Positions 21,206-30,728 are shown, numbered from the stretch's first letter. The stretch is 64,000 nucleotides of DNA from an uncultured Clostridia bacterium (GCA_945910815.1 CAMDZD010000002.1:62001-126000); one strand, 5' to 3'. Notes: generated by a model from the letters alone, not told the origin. Program-made: numbers and translations.

Positions 21206-21328
21206 GGTGCAGGGTTGTGCAGGGTGTGCATAGTATTTCCGGGAGCTTTATAATTTTTTATAGAGAGAAAAAAATTTTTTTCACGATAATATAGGAAAAA
21301 CCCTGCATACCCTGCACTACCCTACACC
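21206..21328. repeat. Long inverted repeat whose 25-bp arms are 10-bp-period GTGCAGGGTN arrays
   Basis: Arm 1 GGTGCAGGGTTGTGCAGGGTGTGCA (21206-21230); arm 2 TGCATACCCTGCACTACCCTACACC (21304-21328); 22/25 complementary; 73-bp AT-rich loop. Confidence 0.85.
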
Positions 21329-21461
21329 ATATTAATTTATTTCGTCATAATATACATAAATATTATTTTCCAAAAATCTTTTACTGTCAAATGATACAAT
21401 TGAATTAATTTCTTTAAGATGTTATAATTATTCTGATACTGATTTTTAAGGAGTGCTTGAT

Positions 21462-22529
21462 TTGAAAAAATTTCTTAATGTATTTTCATTTGTTTTCAGT
21501 ATGGTTCTTTACATGTTTGCCGGTGCTTTGACTGCAAGTATGTTTGAAAACCTTATTTTCGGACTTTTAATATTTTTTCTTTTCTTTCTTATTCACATTA
21601 TTATACACGAAACAGGTCATCTTGTTTTCGGACTTCTGACGGGATATAAATTCCTTTCATTCAGAATCGGCAGTTTTACTTTACAGAAAGAAAACGGAAA
21701 ATATTTTCTGAAAAAATTCACTATCCCCGGTACTGCCGGACAGTGTCTCCTCGGAGTTCCCGATATTCCGGCTGAAAAATGTCCCTGTCTCCTCTATCAC
21801 GCCGGAGGCGGTCTGATGAATCTTATTACAGCCCTGATTACTCTGCCATTTGTATTCATATCTGACGGTATTGTAAAATCCGTATTTTCAATATTTTTTG
21901 CTATGGGAATAATTACGGCTCTGCAAAATCTTGTACCTCTTAAAAGTCAGGGAATAAACAATGACGGAATGAATATCATTGAAATTTCAAGAAACGATTC
22001 CGAAAAGCGTATGATATACAATCAGCTTGAAATAAATTATCTGACTACTCTCGGAACACGATACAGGGATATTGACGAAAAATATTTTAATGATGAAAAC
22101 TGTGAGGGTATTCTCGCTGACGGCATAAGAGCTGTAAAGATAAACAGATTTCTTGATATGCACGATTTTGAATCAGCCGGAAAAACCGCTCAGAATCTCA
22201 TTGACAGCAATATATCGGGATTTTACGGCAATGAAGTGAAATGCGAATTGTTATTCTATAGGATTATTTCCGGAGCTGACAGAACATCTATCGACAATCT
22301 GCTTGACAAAAAACTGAAAAACTACATAAAATCAACCTGTCAGTACTATCTTTCAAAAATCCGCCTTATGTATGCATATAATCTGCTTATTGAAAAAAAT
22401 ATCCCCGAAGCCGAAAAGTATAAGCAGATGTTTGAAAAAGTATCGGAAAAATATCCGGTAAAGGCTGATATTATTCTTGAAAGGGAACTTATGGATATTA
22501 TTACGCAAAAAAATACGGCGGTACAGTGA
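21462..22529 (+). CDS. M50/site-2-protease-like membrane zinc metallopeptidase
   Basis: Hydrophobic N-terminus with HETGH (HExxH) and a downstream NLVPLKSQGINNDG motif resembling the S2P NPxxDG site; ORF from GTG 21453, TTG 21462 better spaced from AAGGAG. Confidence 0.7.
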   Translation: MKKFLNVFSFVFSMVLYMFAGALTASMFENLIFGLLIFFLFFLIHIIIHETGHLVFGLLTGYKFLSFRIGSFTLQKENGKYFLKKFTIPGTAGQCLLGVPDIPAEKCPCLLYHAGGGLMNLITALITLPFVFISDGIVKSVFSIFFAMGIITALQNLVPLKSQGINNDGMNIIEISRNDSEKRMIYNQLEINYLTTLGTRYRDIDEKYFNDENCEGILADGIRAVKINRFLDMHDFESAGKTAQNLIDSNISGFYGNEVKCELLFYRIISGADRTSIDNLLDKKLKNYIKSTCQYYLSKIRLMYAYNLLIEKNIPEAEKYKQMFEKVSEKYPVKADIILERELMDIITQKNTAVQ

Positions 22530-22544
22530 CCGGACTGTATCGCC
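22517..22544. terminator. Terminator hairpin GGCGGTACAGT/ACTGTATCGCC
   Basis: 11-bp stem (one G-T) between convergent genes; minus-strand reading is followed by a TATTTTTTT run. Confidence 0.7.
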
Positions 22545-22579
22545 TTAAAAAACGGGTGTGTCTAATCTTTATATTTTAA

Positions 22580-22810
22580 TTACTTGATGATAAACTTGTC
22601 AATTTCTTTGCGGAGTACCGAAGCATCATCGGTATGAGCGTTGAGAGTAATCGGCTTTGAAAGGTCAAGGCTGAATATACCCATAATTGACTTTGCATCA
22701 ATAGCATATCTGCCGGAAACAAGGTCGATGTCGAAGTCGAACTTCATAACAGTATTAACGAATTCCTTTACATCGTTGATAGCCTGAAGGGAAATTTTAA
22801 ATGTTGTCAT
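22580..22810 (-). CDS. HPr-like protein lacking the active-site histidine
   Basis: HPr-family size and AKSIMGIFSLDL (Ser46 region), but ISLQAINDVKEF replaces the GIHARPA motif. Confidence 0.85.
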   Translation of the reverse strand: MTTFKISLQAINDVKEFVNTVMKFDFDIDLVSGRYAIDAKSIMGIFSLDLSKPITLNAHTDDASVLRKEIDKFIIK

Positions 22811-23080
22811 AATTATTACCTCCTGAAACTTCAGTATATTGCCATTTTTTATTGTTTATACAGTTTTTCCTGACTGCAAGTATATAATATCATTAAATTC
22901 TGATTTTGTCAAGACGATTTCTGAATTTTCGTTAAATCGGTATAATACCGCTGTAAAACGGACGTAATTTTTATGCACTAATTCAAATTGTTACATCTGT
23001 ATAAAAATTCTGTAACTGTTTTGTAGCTTTTCCACATAACTTTTTTGCCGTAAAATTTATAATATATATAAGGAGTTAAT

Positions 23081-24385
23081 ATGTTAAAAGTATTTTATAT
23101 AACATTCGGGTGCAAGGTCAACTATTACGAAACTGAATGTCTCAAAAGCATAATGAAAAAGAGAAATTTTGAAAATTCCGGAAGCTATAAGACGGCTGAT
23201 ATAGTAATAGTCAACAGCTGTACTGTTACCGCTTCGGGCGACAGCCGAATGTTTTCGGCAGTGAGAAAAATAAAGCGTGAAAATCCGGAATGTATTATAG
23301 TTCTGACCGGTTGTTATCCGCAGGCTTTTCCGGAAGATTCAGAAAAAATCACTGATGCGGATATAATTACAGGCACTAAAAACAAGCAGGATATTCCTGA
23401 TATTATAGAACGCTTTCTCGAAAACAGACAGCATACATCTATAATAGAATGTTATCAGAAAAATGATGTATACGACAATATGACCTGTACAGAGTTTACA
23501 GAACATACAAGAGCTTTCGTAAAGATTCAGGACGGTTGCAATTGTTTCTGTTCGTACTGCATTATTCCTTATGCAAGAGGCAGAATACGTTCAAAATCTC
23601 CCGATATTCTGAAAAATGAAATATCAGGCATAGCTAAAAACGGTATTAAGGAAATAGTTCTCTCAGGAATAAATCTCGCCTTTTACGGCAAGGAATACGG
23701 TTTGAATCTTGCTGATGCTGTCGAAATATGCTGTAATACCGAGGGTATCGAAAGAGTACGACTCAGTTCTCTCGAACCTGAAATGATTACGGATTCACAG
23801 CTTGAAAAACTTGCCTCTTTTGAAAAATTCTGTCCGCAGTTTCATCTGTCACTTCAGAGCGGTTGCGACCGTACACTTAAAGCTATGAACCGTCGTTATA
23901 CTTCCTCCGAATACGCTGAACTTGCTGAACGCATAAGAAAAAAATTCCCCGTATGCAATATAACTACTGATATTATGGTAGGATTTCCCGATGAAACTGA
24001 TGAGGATTTCAGAAAATCAACCGAATTTGTACGCAGTATGAATTTCGGAAAAATCCACGTTTTCAGATATTCACGAAGAAAGGGTACTGTTGCGGATAAA
24101 ATGCCGAATCAGATAAGCGAATCCGTTAAGTCTGAACGCTGGCACACTATGAATCATATCGCTTTAAATTCACAGAAAAATTTTCTTGAATCAAGAGCCG
24201 GAATGACTCTCCCCGTACTCTTTGAACGTGAAAAAGACTCCGATTTCCATAACGGATATACTCCCGATTACACCTATGTAAAAATTCCTGAAAAAAATTT
24301 CAGAAAAAGTTTGCGTAATTCGATTTTTTATGTTAGAATAATAGATAGTACATCAGATTATTGTACTGGTCAGATTATTAAATGA
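23081..24385 (+). CDS. mtaB: tRNA (N6-L-threonylcarbamoyladenosine(37)-C2)-methylthiotransferase MtaB
   Basis: TFGCKVNYYETE, radical SAM CNCFCSYCIIPYARGRIRS, HLSLQSGCDRTLKAMNRRY. Confidence 0.93.
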   Translation: MLKVFYITFGCKVNYYETECLKSIMKKRNFENSGSYKTADIVIVNSCTVTASGDSRMFSAVRKIKRENPECIIVLTGCYPQAFPEDSEKITDADIITGTKNKQDIPDIIERFLENRQHTSIIECYQKNDVYDNMTCTEFTEHTRAFVKIQDGCNCFCSYCIIPYARGRIRSKSPDILKNEISGIAKNGIKEIVLSGINLAFYGKEYGLNLADAVEICCNTEGIERVRLSSLEPEMITDSQLEKLASFEKFCPQFHLSLQSGCDRTLKAMNRRYTSSEYAELAERIRKKFPVCNITTDIMVGFPDETDEDFRKSTEFVRSMNFGKIHVFRYSRRKGTVADKMPNQISESVKSERWHTMNHIALNSQKNFLESRAGMTLPVLFEREKDSDFHNGYTPDYTYVKIPEKNFRKSLRNSIFYVRIIDSTSDYCTGQIIK

Positions 24386-24448
24386 TATGCCGTCCGCAGA
24401 GGCACAAATCCAAAAATTTTTTTATCCTGCGGAGAAAGGTTGATTGAA

Positions 24449-27400
24449 ATGCCTGTATTCAGAATCTATGTTGAAAAAAAACCCGAATTTGCTACGGAAG
24501 CTCAGTCTGTTTTAAGCGATATTCAGACCGCATTAAGACTTAATATCTCCGGTCTCAGAATATTAAACAGATACGATGCCGACAGATTATCCGAAGAAGA
24601 TTTTAAATCTGCCGTAAATACGGTATTCTCTGAACCGGCTGTTGATGTTGTCTATGAAAATCTTCCCGAAATCAACGGTAATGAAAGAATTTTCGCTGTT
24701 GAATTTCTCCCCGGTCAGTTCGACCAGCGTGCTGACAGCTGTGAACAGTGTATTCAGATTTTACGTCAGGGAAACAGATGCCGTGTAAGAAATGCAAGAA
24801 TTTATATAGTATCCGGAAATATTACCGATGCTGAATTTGAAAAGCTCAAGGCATATATTATTAACCCTGTTGAAAGCCGTGAAGCCTCTCTTGACTACTG
24901 CAAAACTCTTGACACAAATTACAGTATTCCCGAAACTGTTGAAACTCTTGACGGCTTTATTGAACTCGATGACTGCGGTCTTGCCGGATTTATTAAAAAA
25001 TACGGTCTTGCTATGGATTTGGATGATATAAGATTCTGTCAGAAATATTTCAGAGATACTGAAAAAAGAAATCCTACAATAACCGAAATCAAAATGATTG
25101 ATACTTACTGGTCTGACCACTGCCGTCACACTACATTCCTTACAAACATTCAGGACGTATATATTGAATCTCCGTATATAGCAGATACATACAAGCTCTA
25201 TCTTAAAACAAGAGAAGAACTCGGCAGACAGGAAAAACCCGTTACTCTTATGGATATAGCTACTCTTGCCGCAAAAAAGCTTAAGGCTGACGGTCTTATG
25301 CCCGACCTTGACGAAAGCGAGGAAATAAACGCCTGCTCCGTAAAAATAAAGGTTGATGTTGACGGCAAAGATGAAGACTGGATTCTTATGTTCAAGAACG
25401 AAACTCATAATCACCCTACCGAAATCGAACCTTTCGGAGGTGCTGCAACCTGTCTCGGCGGTGCAATCCGTGACCCGCTTTCAGGACGTTCATATGTATA
25501 TCAGGCTATGCGTGTAACAGGTGCTGCAAATCCGCTTGTACCCGTTGAAGATACTATCAAGGGCAAGCTCCCGCAGAGAAAAATTACAGTAGGTGCTGCA
25601 AACGGTTACAGTTCATACGGCAACCAGATTGGTCTTGCAACAGGTCACGTTGCAGAAGTTTATCACCCCGGATACGTTGCAAAAAGACTTGAAATAGGTG
25701 CTGTACTCGGTGCTGCTCCTGCTGAAAATATCAGACGTGAATCTCCTGTTGCGGGCGATGTTGTAATTCTCCTCGGCGGAAAGACAGGCCGTGACGGTTG
25801 CGGTGGTGCTACCGGTTCATCAAAATCACATACTCTTGAATCACTTGAACACTGCGGTGCAGAAGTTCAGAAAGGTAATCCGCCCGAAGAAAGAAAGCTT
25901 CAGAGACTTTTCAGAAATCCCGAAGTTACTAAGATGATTAAACGCTGTAACGATTTCGGCGCAGGCGGTGTATCTGTTGCTATCGGTGAACTTACTGACG
26001 GTCTTGTAATAAATCTCGATGCCGTACCTAAAAAATATGAAGGTCTTGACGGTACTGAAATTGCTATCAGCGAATCTCAGGAAAGAATGGCTGTTGTAGT
26101 AGCTAAGGAAGATGCCGAAAGATTTATCAGTGAGGCTGAAAAGGAAAACCTTGAGGCTACTCTCGTTGCAGATGTCGTTGACGAACCACGTCTCAAAATG
26201 AACTGGAACGGCAATACAATTGTAAATCTTTCAAGAGATTTTCTCAATTCAAACGGTGCGTCAAAGTATACCGATATAAGAATTGTAAAGCCGGCTGAAA
26301 AAACTGATTCCGAAATTGAGGACTGCCCCGATACATGGACAGAAATTATGTCAAATCTCAATGTATGCTCGCAGAAAGGTCTTGTTGAAAAATTCGACTC
26401 AACAATCGGTGCGGGAACTGTTCTTATGCCTTACGGCGGTGTATATCAGCTTACACCTTCACAGGCTATGGCTGCAAAAATTCCGGTACTCAAGGGCGAA
26501 ACAAATACATGCTCTCTTATGGGCTGGGGATATAATCCTAATATTTCAGAGAGAAGTCCTTATCACGGTGCTGTAAATGCCGTTATAGAATCTATCGCAA
26601 AGGTTGTAGCAGGCGGAGGTACTTATAAAAAATGCTGGCTTACTTTCCAGGAATACTTTGAAAGAACCCAGAATGACCCTAAACGCTGGGGCAAACCTCT
26701 TTCCGCACTTCTCGGAGCTTTCAAAGCTCAGCTCGAAATGGGTTGCGGAGCTATCGGCGGTAAGGATTCTATGTCAGGTACTTTCGAAAATATTGACGTT
26801 CCGCCTACTCTCGTTTCATTTGCAGTTTCAACCGCTAAGGCTGACAAGATTGTTTCAACTGAATTTAAATCTGCCGGAAGTAAAGTTATATATATTGCTC
26901 CCGAATATGATGAAAATTCTCTCCCTGTATTCGACAGTGTTAAGGCTGTATTTGATAAGGTTGAAAAGATTATTGCTGACGGCAGAGCAAAGGCTGTATG
27001 GACTGTCGGATATGGCGGTGTTGCCGAAGGTATCGCTAAAATGTGTTTCGGTAATAAAATCGGTTTCAACTTCACTTCAAGACTTTCAGCGGATACTCTC
27101 TTCAAGGCTTGCTACGGTGCATTCATAATCGAACTTGACGGCGATGCAGAGTCCGATGAAAATGTTATAGGTACTACACAACAGGAATACAAAATCTATA
27201 ACTTTGACTACTCAATCAATATGGATTCACTCCAGAGAACATGGGAAAGTAAGCTTGAACCTGTATTCCCCTGCAGAATAAAGACTACTGATACAACTCC
27301 CGAAATCTATTCATATTCTTCAAATAAAATCATGTCATCTGTTGAGAAATTCGCAAAGCCGAGAGTATTTATTCCTGTATTCCCCGGTACAAACTGCGAA

Positions 27401-28153
27401 TATGATACTGCAAGAGCTTTTGAAAAAGCGGGTGCTTCTGTTGAAACTGTCGTTATCAGAAATATGAAAGCCGGTGACATTGAATCTTCTGTTGAACAGA
27501 TTGAAAAAATCATCAGAAATTCACAGATTATAATGATTCCGGGCGGATTCAGCGGTGGTGACGAACCTGAGGGAAGCGGTAAGTTTATCACTGCATTCTT
27601 CAGAAATCCGAGAATCAAGGACGCTGTTCATGAACTTCTCAAATGCCGTGACGGTCTTATGCTCGGTATCTGTAACGGTTTCCAGGCTTTAATCAAGCTC
27701 GGACTTGTTCCCTACGGCGAAATCGTTGATATGACTGATGAATCCCCTACACTTACATTCAATACTATTGCACGTCACCAGTCTATGATGGTAAATACAA
27801 GAATCGCTTCAACAAAATCTCCATGGCTTTACGGCTGTGAAGTAGGCGATATACATACTGTTCCGATTTCTCACGGTGAGGGACGTTTTGTAGCTCCTTT
27901 AAGTCTTATTCAGCGTCTTGCTAAAAACGGTCAGATTGCTACACAGTACGTTGACCTTGACGGCAAGCCGTCTATGGATATCCGCTATAATCCGAATACT
28001 TCTATTGACGCTATCGAGGGTATTACTTCTCCAGACGGTCGTGTATTCGGTAAAATGGGACACAGTGAACGTAAGGGTAGCTTTATCGCTAAAAACGTTG
28101 AAGGAAACAAAGACCAGAAAATCTTTGAAAGCGGTGTAGCTTACTTTAAATAA
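24449..28153 (+). CDS. purL: Phosphoribosylformylglycinamidine synthase (single-chain, with C-terminal glutaminase)
   Basis: YWSDHCRHTTF, FKNETHNHPTEIEPFGGAATCLGGAIRD, GCGGATGSSKSH, GATase FPGTNCEYD and LMLGICNGFQALIKLGL; SD ggagaaagg before ATG 24449. Confidence 0.97.
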   Translation: MPVFRIYVEKKPEFATEAQSVLSDIQTALRLNISGLRILNRYDADRLSEEDFKSAVNTVFSEPAVDVVYENLPEINGNERIFAVEFLPGQFDQRADSCEQCIQILRQGNRCRVRNARIYIVSGNITDAEFEKLKAYIINPVESREASLDYCKTLDTNYSIPETVETLDGFIELDDCGLAGFIKKYGLAMDLDDIRFCQKYFRDTEKRNPTITEIKMIDTYWSDHCRHTTFLTNIQDVYIESPYIADTYKLYLKTREELGRQEKPVTLMDIATLAAKKLKADGLMPDLDESEEINACSVKIKVDVDGKDEDWILMFKNETHNHPTEIEPFGGAATCLGGAIRDPLSGRSYVYQAMRVTGAANPLVPVEDTIKGKLPQRKITVGAANGYSSYGNQIGLATGHVAEVYHPGYVAKRLEIGAVLGAAPAENIRRESPVAGDVVILLGGKTGRDGCGGATGSSKSHTLESLEHCGAEVQKGNPPEERKLQRLFRNPEVTKMIKRCNDFGAGGVSVAIGELTDGLVINLDAVPKKYEGLDGTEIAISESQERMAVVVAKEDAERFISEAEKENLEATLVADVVDEPRLKMNWNGNTIVNLSRDFLNSNGASKYTDIRIVKPAEKTDSEIEDCPDTWTEIMSNLNVCSQKGLVEKFDSTIGAGTVLMPYGGVYQLTPSQAMAAKIPVLKGETNTCSLMGWGYNPNISERSPYHGAVNAVIESIAKVVAGGGTYKKCWLTFQEYFERTQNDPKRWGKPLSALLGAFKAQLEMGCGAIGGKDSMSGTFENIDVPPTLVSFAVSTAKADKIVSTEFKSAGSKVIYIAPEYDENSLPVFDSVKAVFDKVEKIIADGRAKAVWTVGYGGVAEGIAKMCFGNKIGFNFTSRLSADTLFKACYGAFIIELDGDAESDENVIGTTQQEYKIYNFDYSINMDSLQRTWESKLEPVFPCRIKTTDTTPEIYSYSSNKIMSSVEKFAKPRVFIPVFPGTNCEYDTARAFEKAGASVETVVIRNMKAGDIESSVEQIEKIIRNSQIIMIPGGFSGGDEPEGSGKFITAFFRNPRIKDAVHELLKCRDGLMLGICNGFQALIKLGLVPYGEIVDMTDESPTLTFNTIARHQSMMVNTRIASTKSPWLYGCEVGDIHTVPISHGEGRFVAPLSLIQRLAKNGQIATQYVDLDGKPSMDIRYNPNTSIDAIEGITSPDGRVFGKMGHSERKGSFIAKNVEGNKDQKIFESGVAYFK

Positions 28154-28165
28154 TATTATTGCAAA

Positions 28166-28191
28166 GGGCGGACATTTTTCACTGTCCGCCC
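28166..28191. terminator. Bidirectional terminator hairpin GGGCGGACA/TGTCCGCCC
   Basis: Perfect 9-bp stem between convergent genes; the minus-strand stop codon lies in the loop. Confidence 0.8.
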
Positions 28192-30728
28192 GATTTTTTA
28201 TGGCTGAATTTTTCCGCATACTCTTTGATTTCACGTTCCGTATTTTTCATTTCCTCAAGAAATTCCTGAGATGATATTCTGTATGCTCCGTTGCCGAGAA
28301 TAATCATCTGTTCAAGATTATCAGATGTCGCTACACGCACACGGTAATCCCTTACAAGCTCATGGGATATTTTTTCAATATATGAATCAGCCGTTTCCGA
28401 TTCTTTTGTATATACAACGTCTATATTGTTTACACGTTCATAAGAACCGCTGTTTCCTTTTACTTTGTAGGCATCAAATACAAGTATTACTTTGCATTTT
28501 CTGAATCCCTGATAGTTGCAGAGCTTGTTTATAAGCGTATTTCTTGCAAGGTCAAGGCTTTCGGCAAACTGCTTTTTAAGTTCGTCCCACGAAAATATTA
28601 TATTATATCCGTCAACAATAAGATATTCGCCTTTTTTCGGCGGAGCTGATTTGTATTCCGTTTTCTGTTCGGGTGCTTTGTGAAGTGCCTGACGTTCATC
28701 ACGGTTTATTTTTCCGTATGTACGTTCAAATATCTGCATAAGCTCTTTATCTTCTTCAAGTGAACCGCTGTATTGTTTTTTTGATACGGGAACAGATACC
28801 GTTTCCGTAATCTTTTTCTCCTGTTTCAGACAGCTTTCAAGATGCATATAATTTTCCACTTCGTTCCACTTTACCAGAAAGCCTGCACCGTGCTTGCAGA
28901 ATATCGAATCCGCTGTATTTTCGGTATCTTCATCGCAGTTATATCCGATTTCCGAAATGATTTTTTCAGGATTACGGCAAGGCTTGTATCCCTCAAGCAT
29001 ACACGTCAGACGACCTTTTCCCTTTGTATATCCGGCAAGCTCCGTATGATATTCACGGATTGTTTCAACAGGAACCGTTCCCTTTATTACGGACATATTA
29101 TTATAAGTTTCGGGAACTGAAAAAACAGCGTCCATAAACTGTATATCGGAAAGAGCCTTTCCGACAAATTCGGAAGGTACTTCAAGAGTAAAATTATAAT
29201 ATGGTTCAAGAATTACGCTTTCAGCCTTACGGAGTCCGTTCCTTACTGCCCTGTATACCGCCTGCCGGAAATCTCCGCCCTCTGTATGCTTTAAATGAGC
29301 CTTTCCCGATACAAGAGTAATATTCATATCGGTTATGGGTGAACCTGTAAGTACTCCGATATGCTGTTTTTCCTTTAAATGCGTTATAATAAGCCTCTGC
29401 CAGTTACGGTCGAGCAAATCTTCACGGCAATTCGTATAAAAATGAAGTCCGCTACCTGTTTCGGCAGGTTCTAAAAGAAGATGTACTTCCGCATAATGCC
29501 TTAAAGGTTCGTAATGCCCTACGCCCTCCGATTTGCTTTTAATAGTTTCCCTGTATGCAATTTTACCCTGCGAAAATTCTATTTTAATTCCGAAACGTTC
29601 CGCAACTATGCTCTTTATTACTTCAAGCTGAATTTCACCCATAAGCTTTATATGTATTTCCTGTAAGCTTTCGCTCCATATTATATTCAATTCGGGAAAT
29701 TCATCTTCAAGCTTTTTCAGATTTTTCATAACAGTATGTGCATCGGAATCGGGCGGTATTTCTATTTTATACGACAGAACAGGTTCAAGCTTTGGCATAT
29801 CTGAATTTTTTTCAGCTCCGAGACCTTCTCCGCAGTATGTTTCTGAAAGTCCCGTTACTTCGCAAATCATACCGCTTTCCGCAACATCAGTAAGTGTGAA
29901 TTTGTTTCCGGAATAAATTCTTATCTGATTTACTTTTTCGCCATTCAGTATTGATTTTACTTTAAGATTTCCGCCTGTTATTTTCATATGCGTAAGACGG
30001 TTTCCGTTTCCGTCCTCGGATATTTTAAATACTCTGGCTGAAAATTCATTTTTATACTTCGGGGCAAGAGTATATTTTTCCATAATTTCAAGCAGTTTGT
30101 CAACTCCCTGCATTTTCAGTGCCGAACCGAATACGCACGGAAAAATTTTTCTGTCTCTTATATTCCGTGATATGCTTATATCGGAAATTTTTTCCGTTTC
30201 AAGATATTCCTGCATAAGTTTTTCATCACAAAGTGCGGTATCTTCATAAAAATTAACGCTTTCAGAATCAATACAGTTTCCGCTGAGATGAGTTTTTATA
30301 TCTGACATAATTTCATTGCGGTCAAGTCCCGAAAAATCCATTTTGTTTATAAATATAAATACGGGTATATTATATATTTTAAGCAGTTTCCATAGAGTTT
30401 CCGTATGGCTCTGGACTCCCTCCGCACCGTTTACAACAAGTATTGCATAGTCAAGAATCTGCAGTACACGTTCAGTCTCGGAAGAAAAATCAACATGTCC
30501 GGGAGTGTCAAGAAGTGTAAATTCCATATTTTCAGTTTTTATATACGCCTGTTTTGAAAATATTGTTATTCCCCTCTGACGTTCAAGTGAATGTGTATCA
30601 AAAAAAGTATTCTTATGGTCAACACGTCCGTGCTTTCTTATTGCTCCGGTACGGTATAATATGGCTTCTGAAAGAGTAGTTTTTCCGGAGTCTACATGGG
30701 CAAGTATTCCTGTAACAAATCGTTTCAT
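28179..30728 (-). CDS. TetM/EF-G-like translational GTPase fused to a C-terminal YacP/Rae1-type NYN ribonuclease domain
   Basis: N-terminus GILAHVDSGKTTLSEAILYRTGAI, ERQRGITIFSK, DTPGHVDFSSE, NKMD; C-terminus YLIVDGYNIIFSWDELKKQ...VILVFDAYKVKG...VVYTKESETADSYIEKISHEL...VRVATSDNLEQMIILGNGAYRISSQEF. Confidence 0.9.
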   Translation of the reverse strand: MKRFVTGILAHVDSGKTTLSEAILYRTGAIRKHGRVDHKNTFFDTHSLERQRGITIFSKQAYIKTENMEFTLLDTPGHVDFSSETERVLQILDYAILVVNGAEGVQSHTETLWKLLKIYNIPVFIFINKMDFSGLDRNEIMSDIKTHLSGNCIDSESVNFYEDTALCDEKLMQEYLETEKISDISISRNIRDRKIFPCVFGSALKMQGVDKLLEIMEKYTLAPKYKNEFSARVFKISEDGNGNRLTHMKITGGNLKVKSILNGEKVNQIRIYSGNKFTLTDVAESGMICEVTGLSETYCGEGLGAEKNSDMPKLEPVLSYKIEIPPDSDAHTVMKNLKKLEDEFPELNIIWSESLQEIHIKLMGEIQLEVIKSIVAERFGIKIEFSQGKIAYRETIKSKSEGVGHYEPLRHYAEVHLLLEPAETGSGLHFYTNCREDLLDRNWQRLIITHLKEKQHIGVLTGSPITDMNITLVSGKAHLKHTEGGDFRQAVYRAVRNGLRKAESVILEPYYNFTLEVPSEFVGKALSDIQFMDAVFSVPETYNNMSVIKGTVPVETIREYHTELAGYTKGKGRLTCMLEGYKPCRNPEKIISEIGYNCDEDTENTADSIFCKHGAGFLVKWNEVENYMHLESCLKQEKKITETVSVPVSKKQYSGSLEEDKELMQIFERTYGKINRDERQALHKAPEQKTEYKSAPPKKGEYLIVDGYNIIFSWDELKKQFAESLDLARNTLINKLCNYQGFRKCKVILVFDAYKVKGNSGSYERVNNIDVVYTKESETADSYIEKISHELVRDYRVRVATSDNLEQMIILGNGAYRISSQEFLEEMKNTEREIKEYAEKFSHKKSGGQ

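Noticed and set aside
21206-21328. CRISPR array
   Set aside because: Units are 10 bp with no spacers, arranged as inverted arms; no cas genes in the window.
24761-25414. 217-aa minus-strand ORF inside purL
   Set aside because: Antisense to the conserved purL coding frame; composition looks like reverse-frame shadow with no family motif.
28179-30728. Tetracycline resistance gene (tetM/tetO/tetW-like)
   Set aside because: G-domain similarity is real, but the divergence, the C-terminal NYN domain and the core-genome context beside purL argue against an acquired resistance gene. No mobile-element flanks seen.
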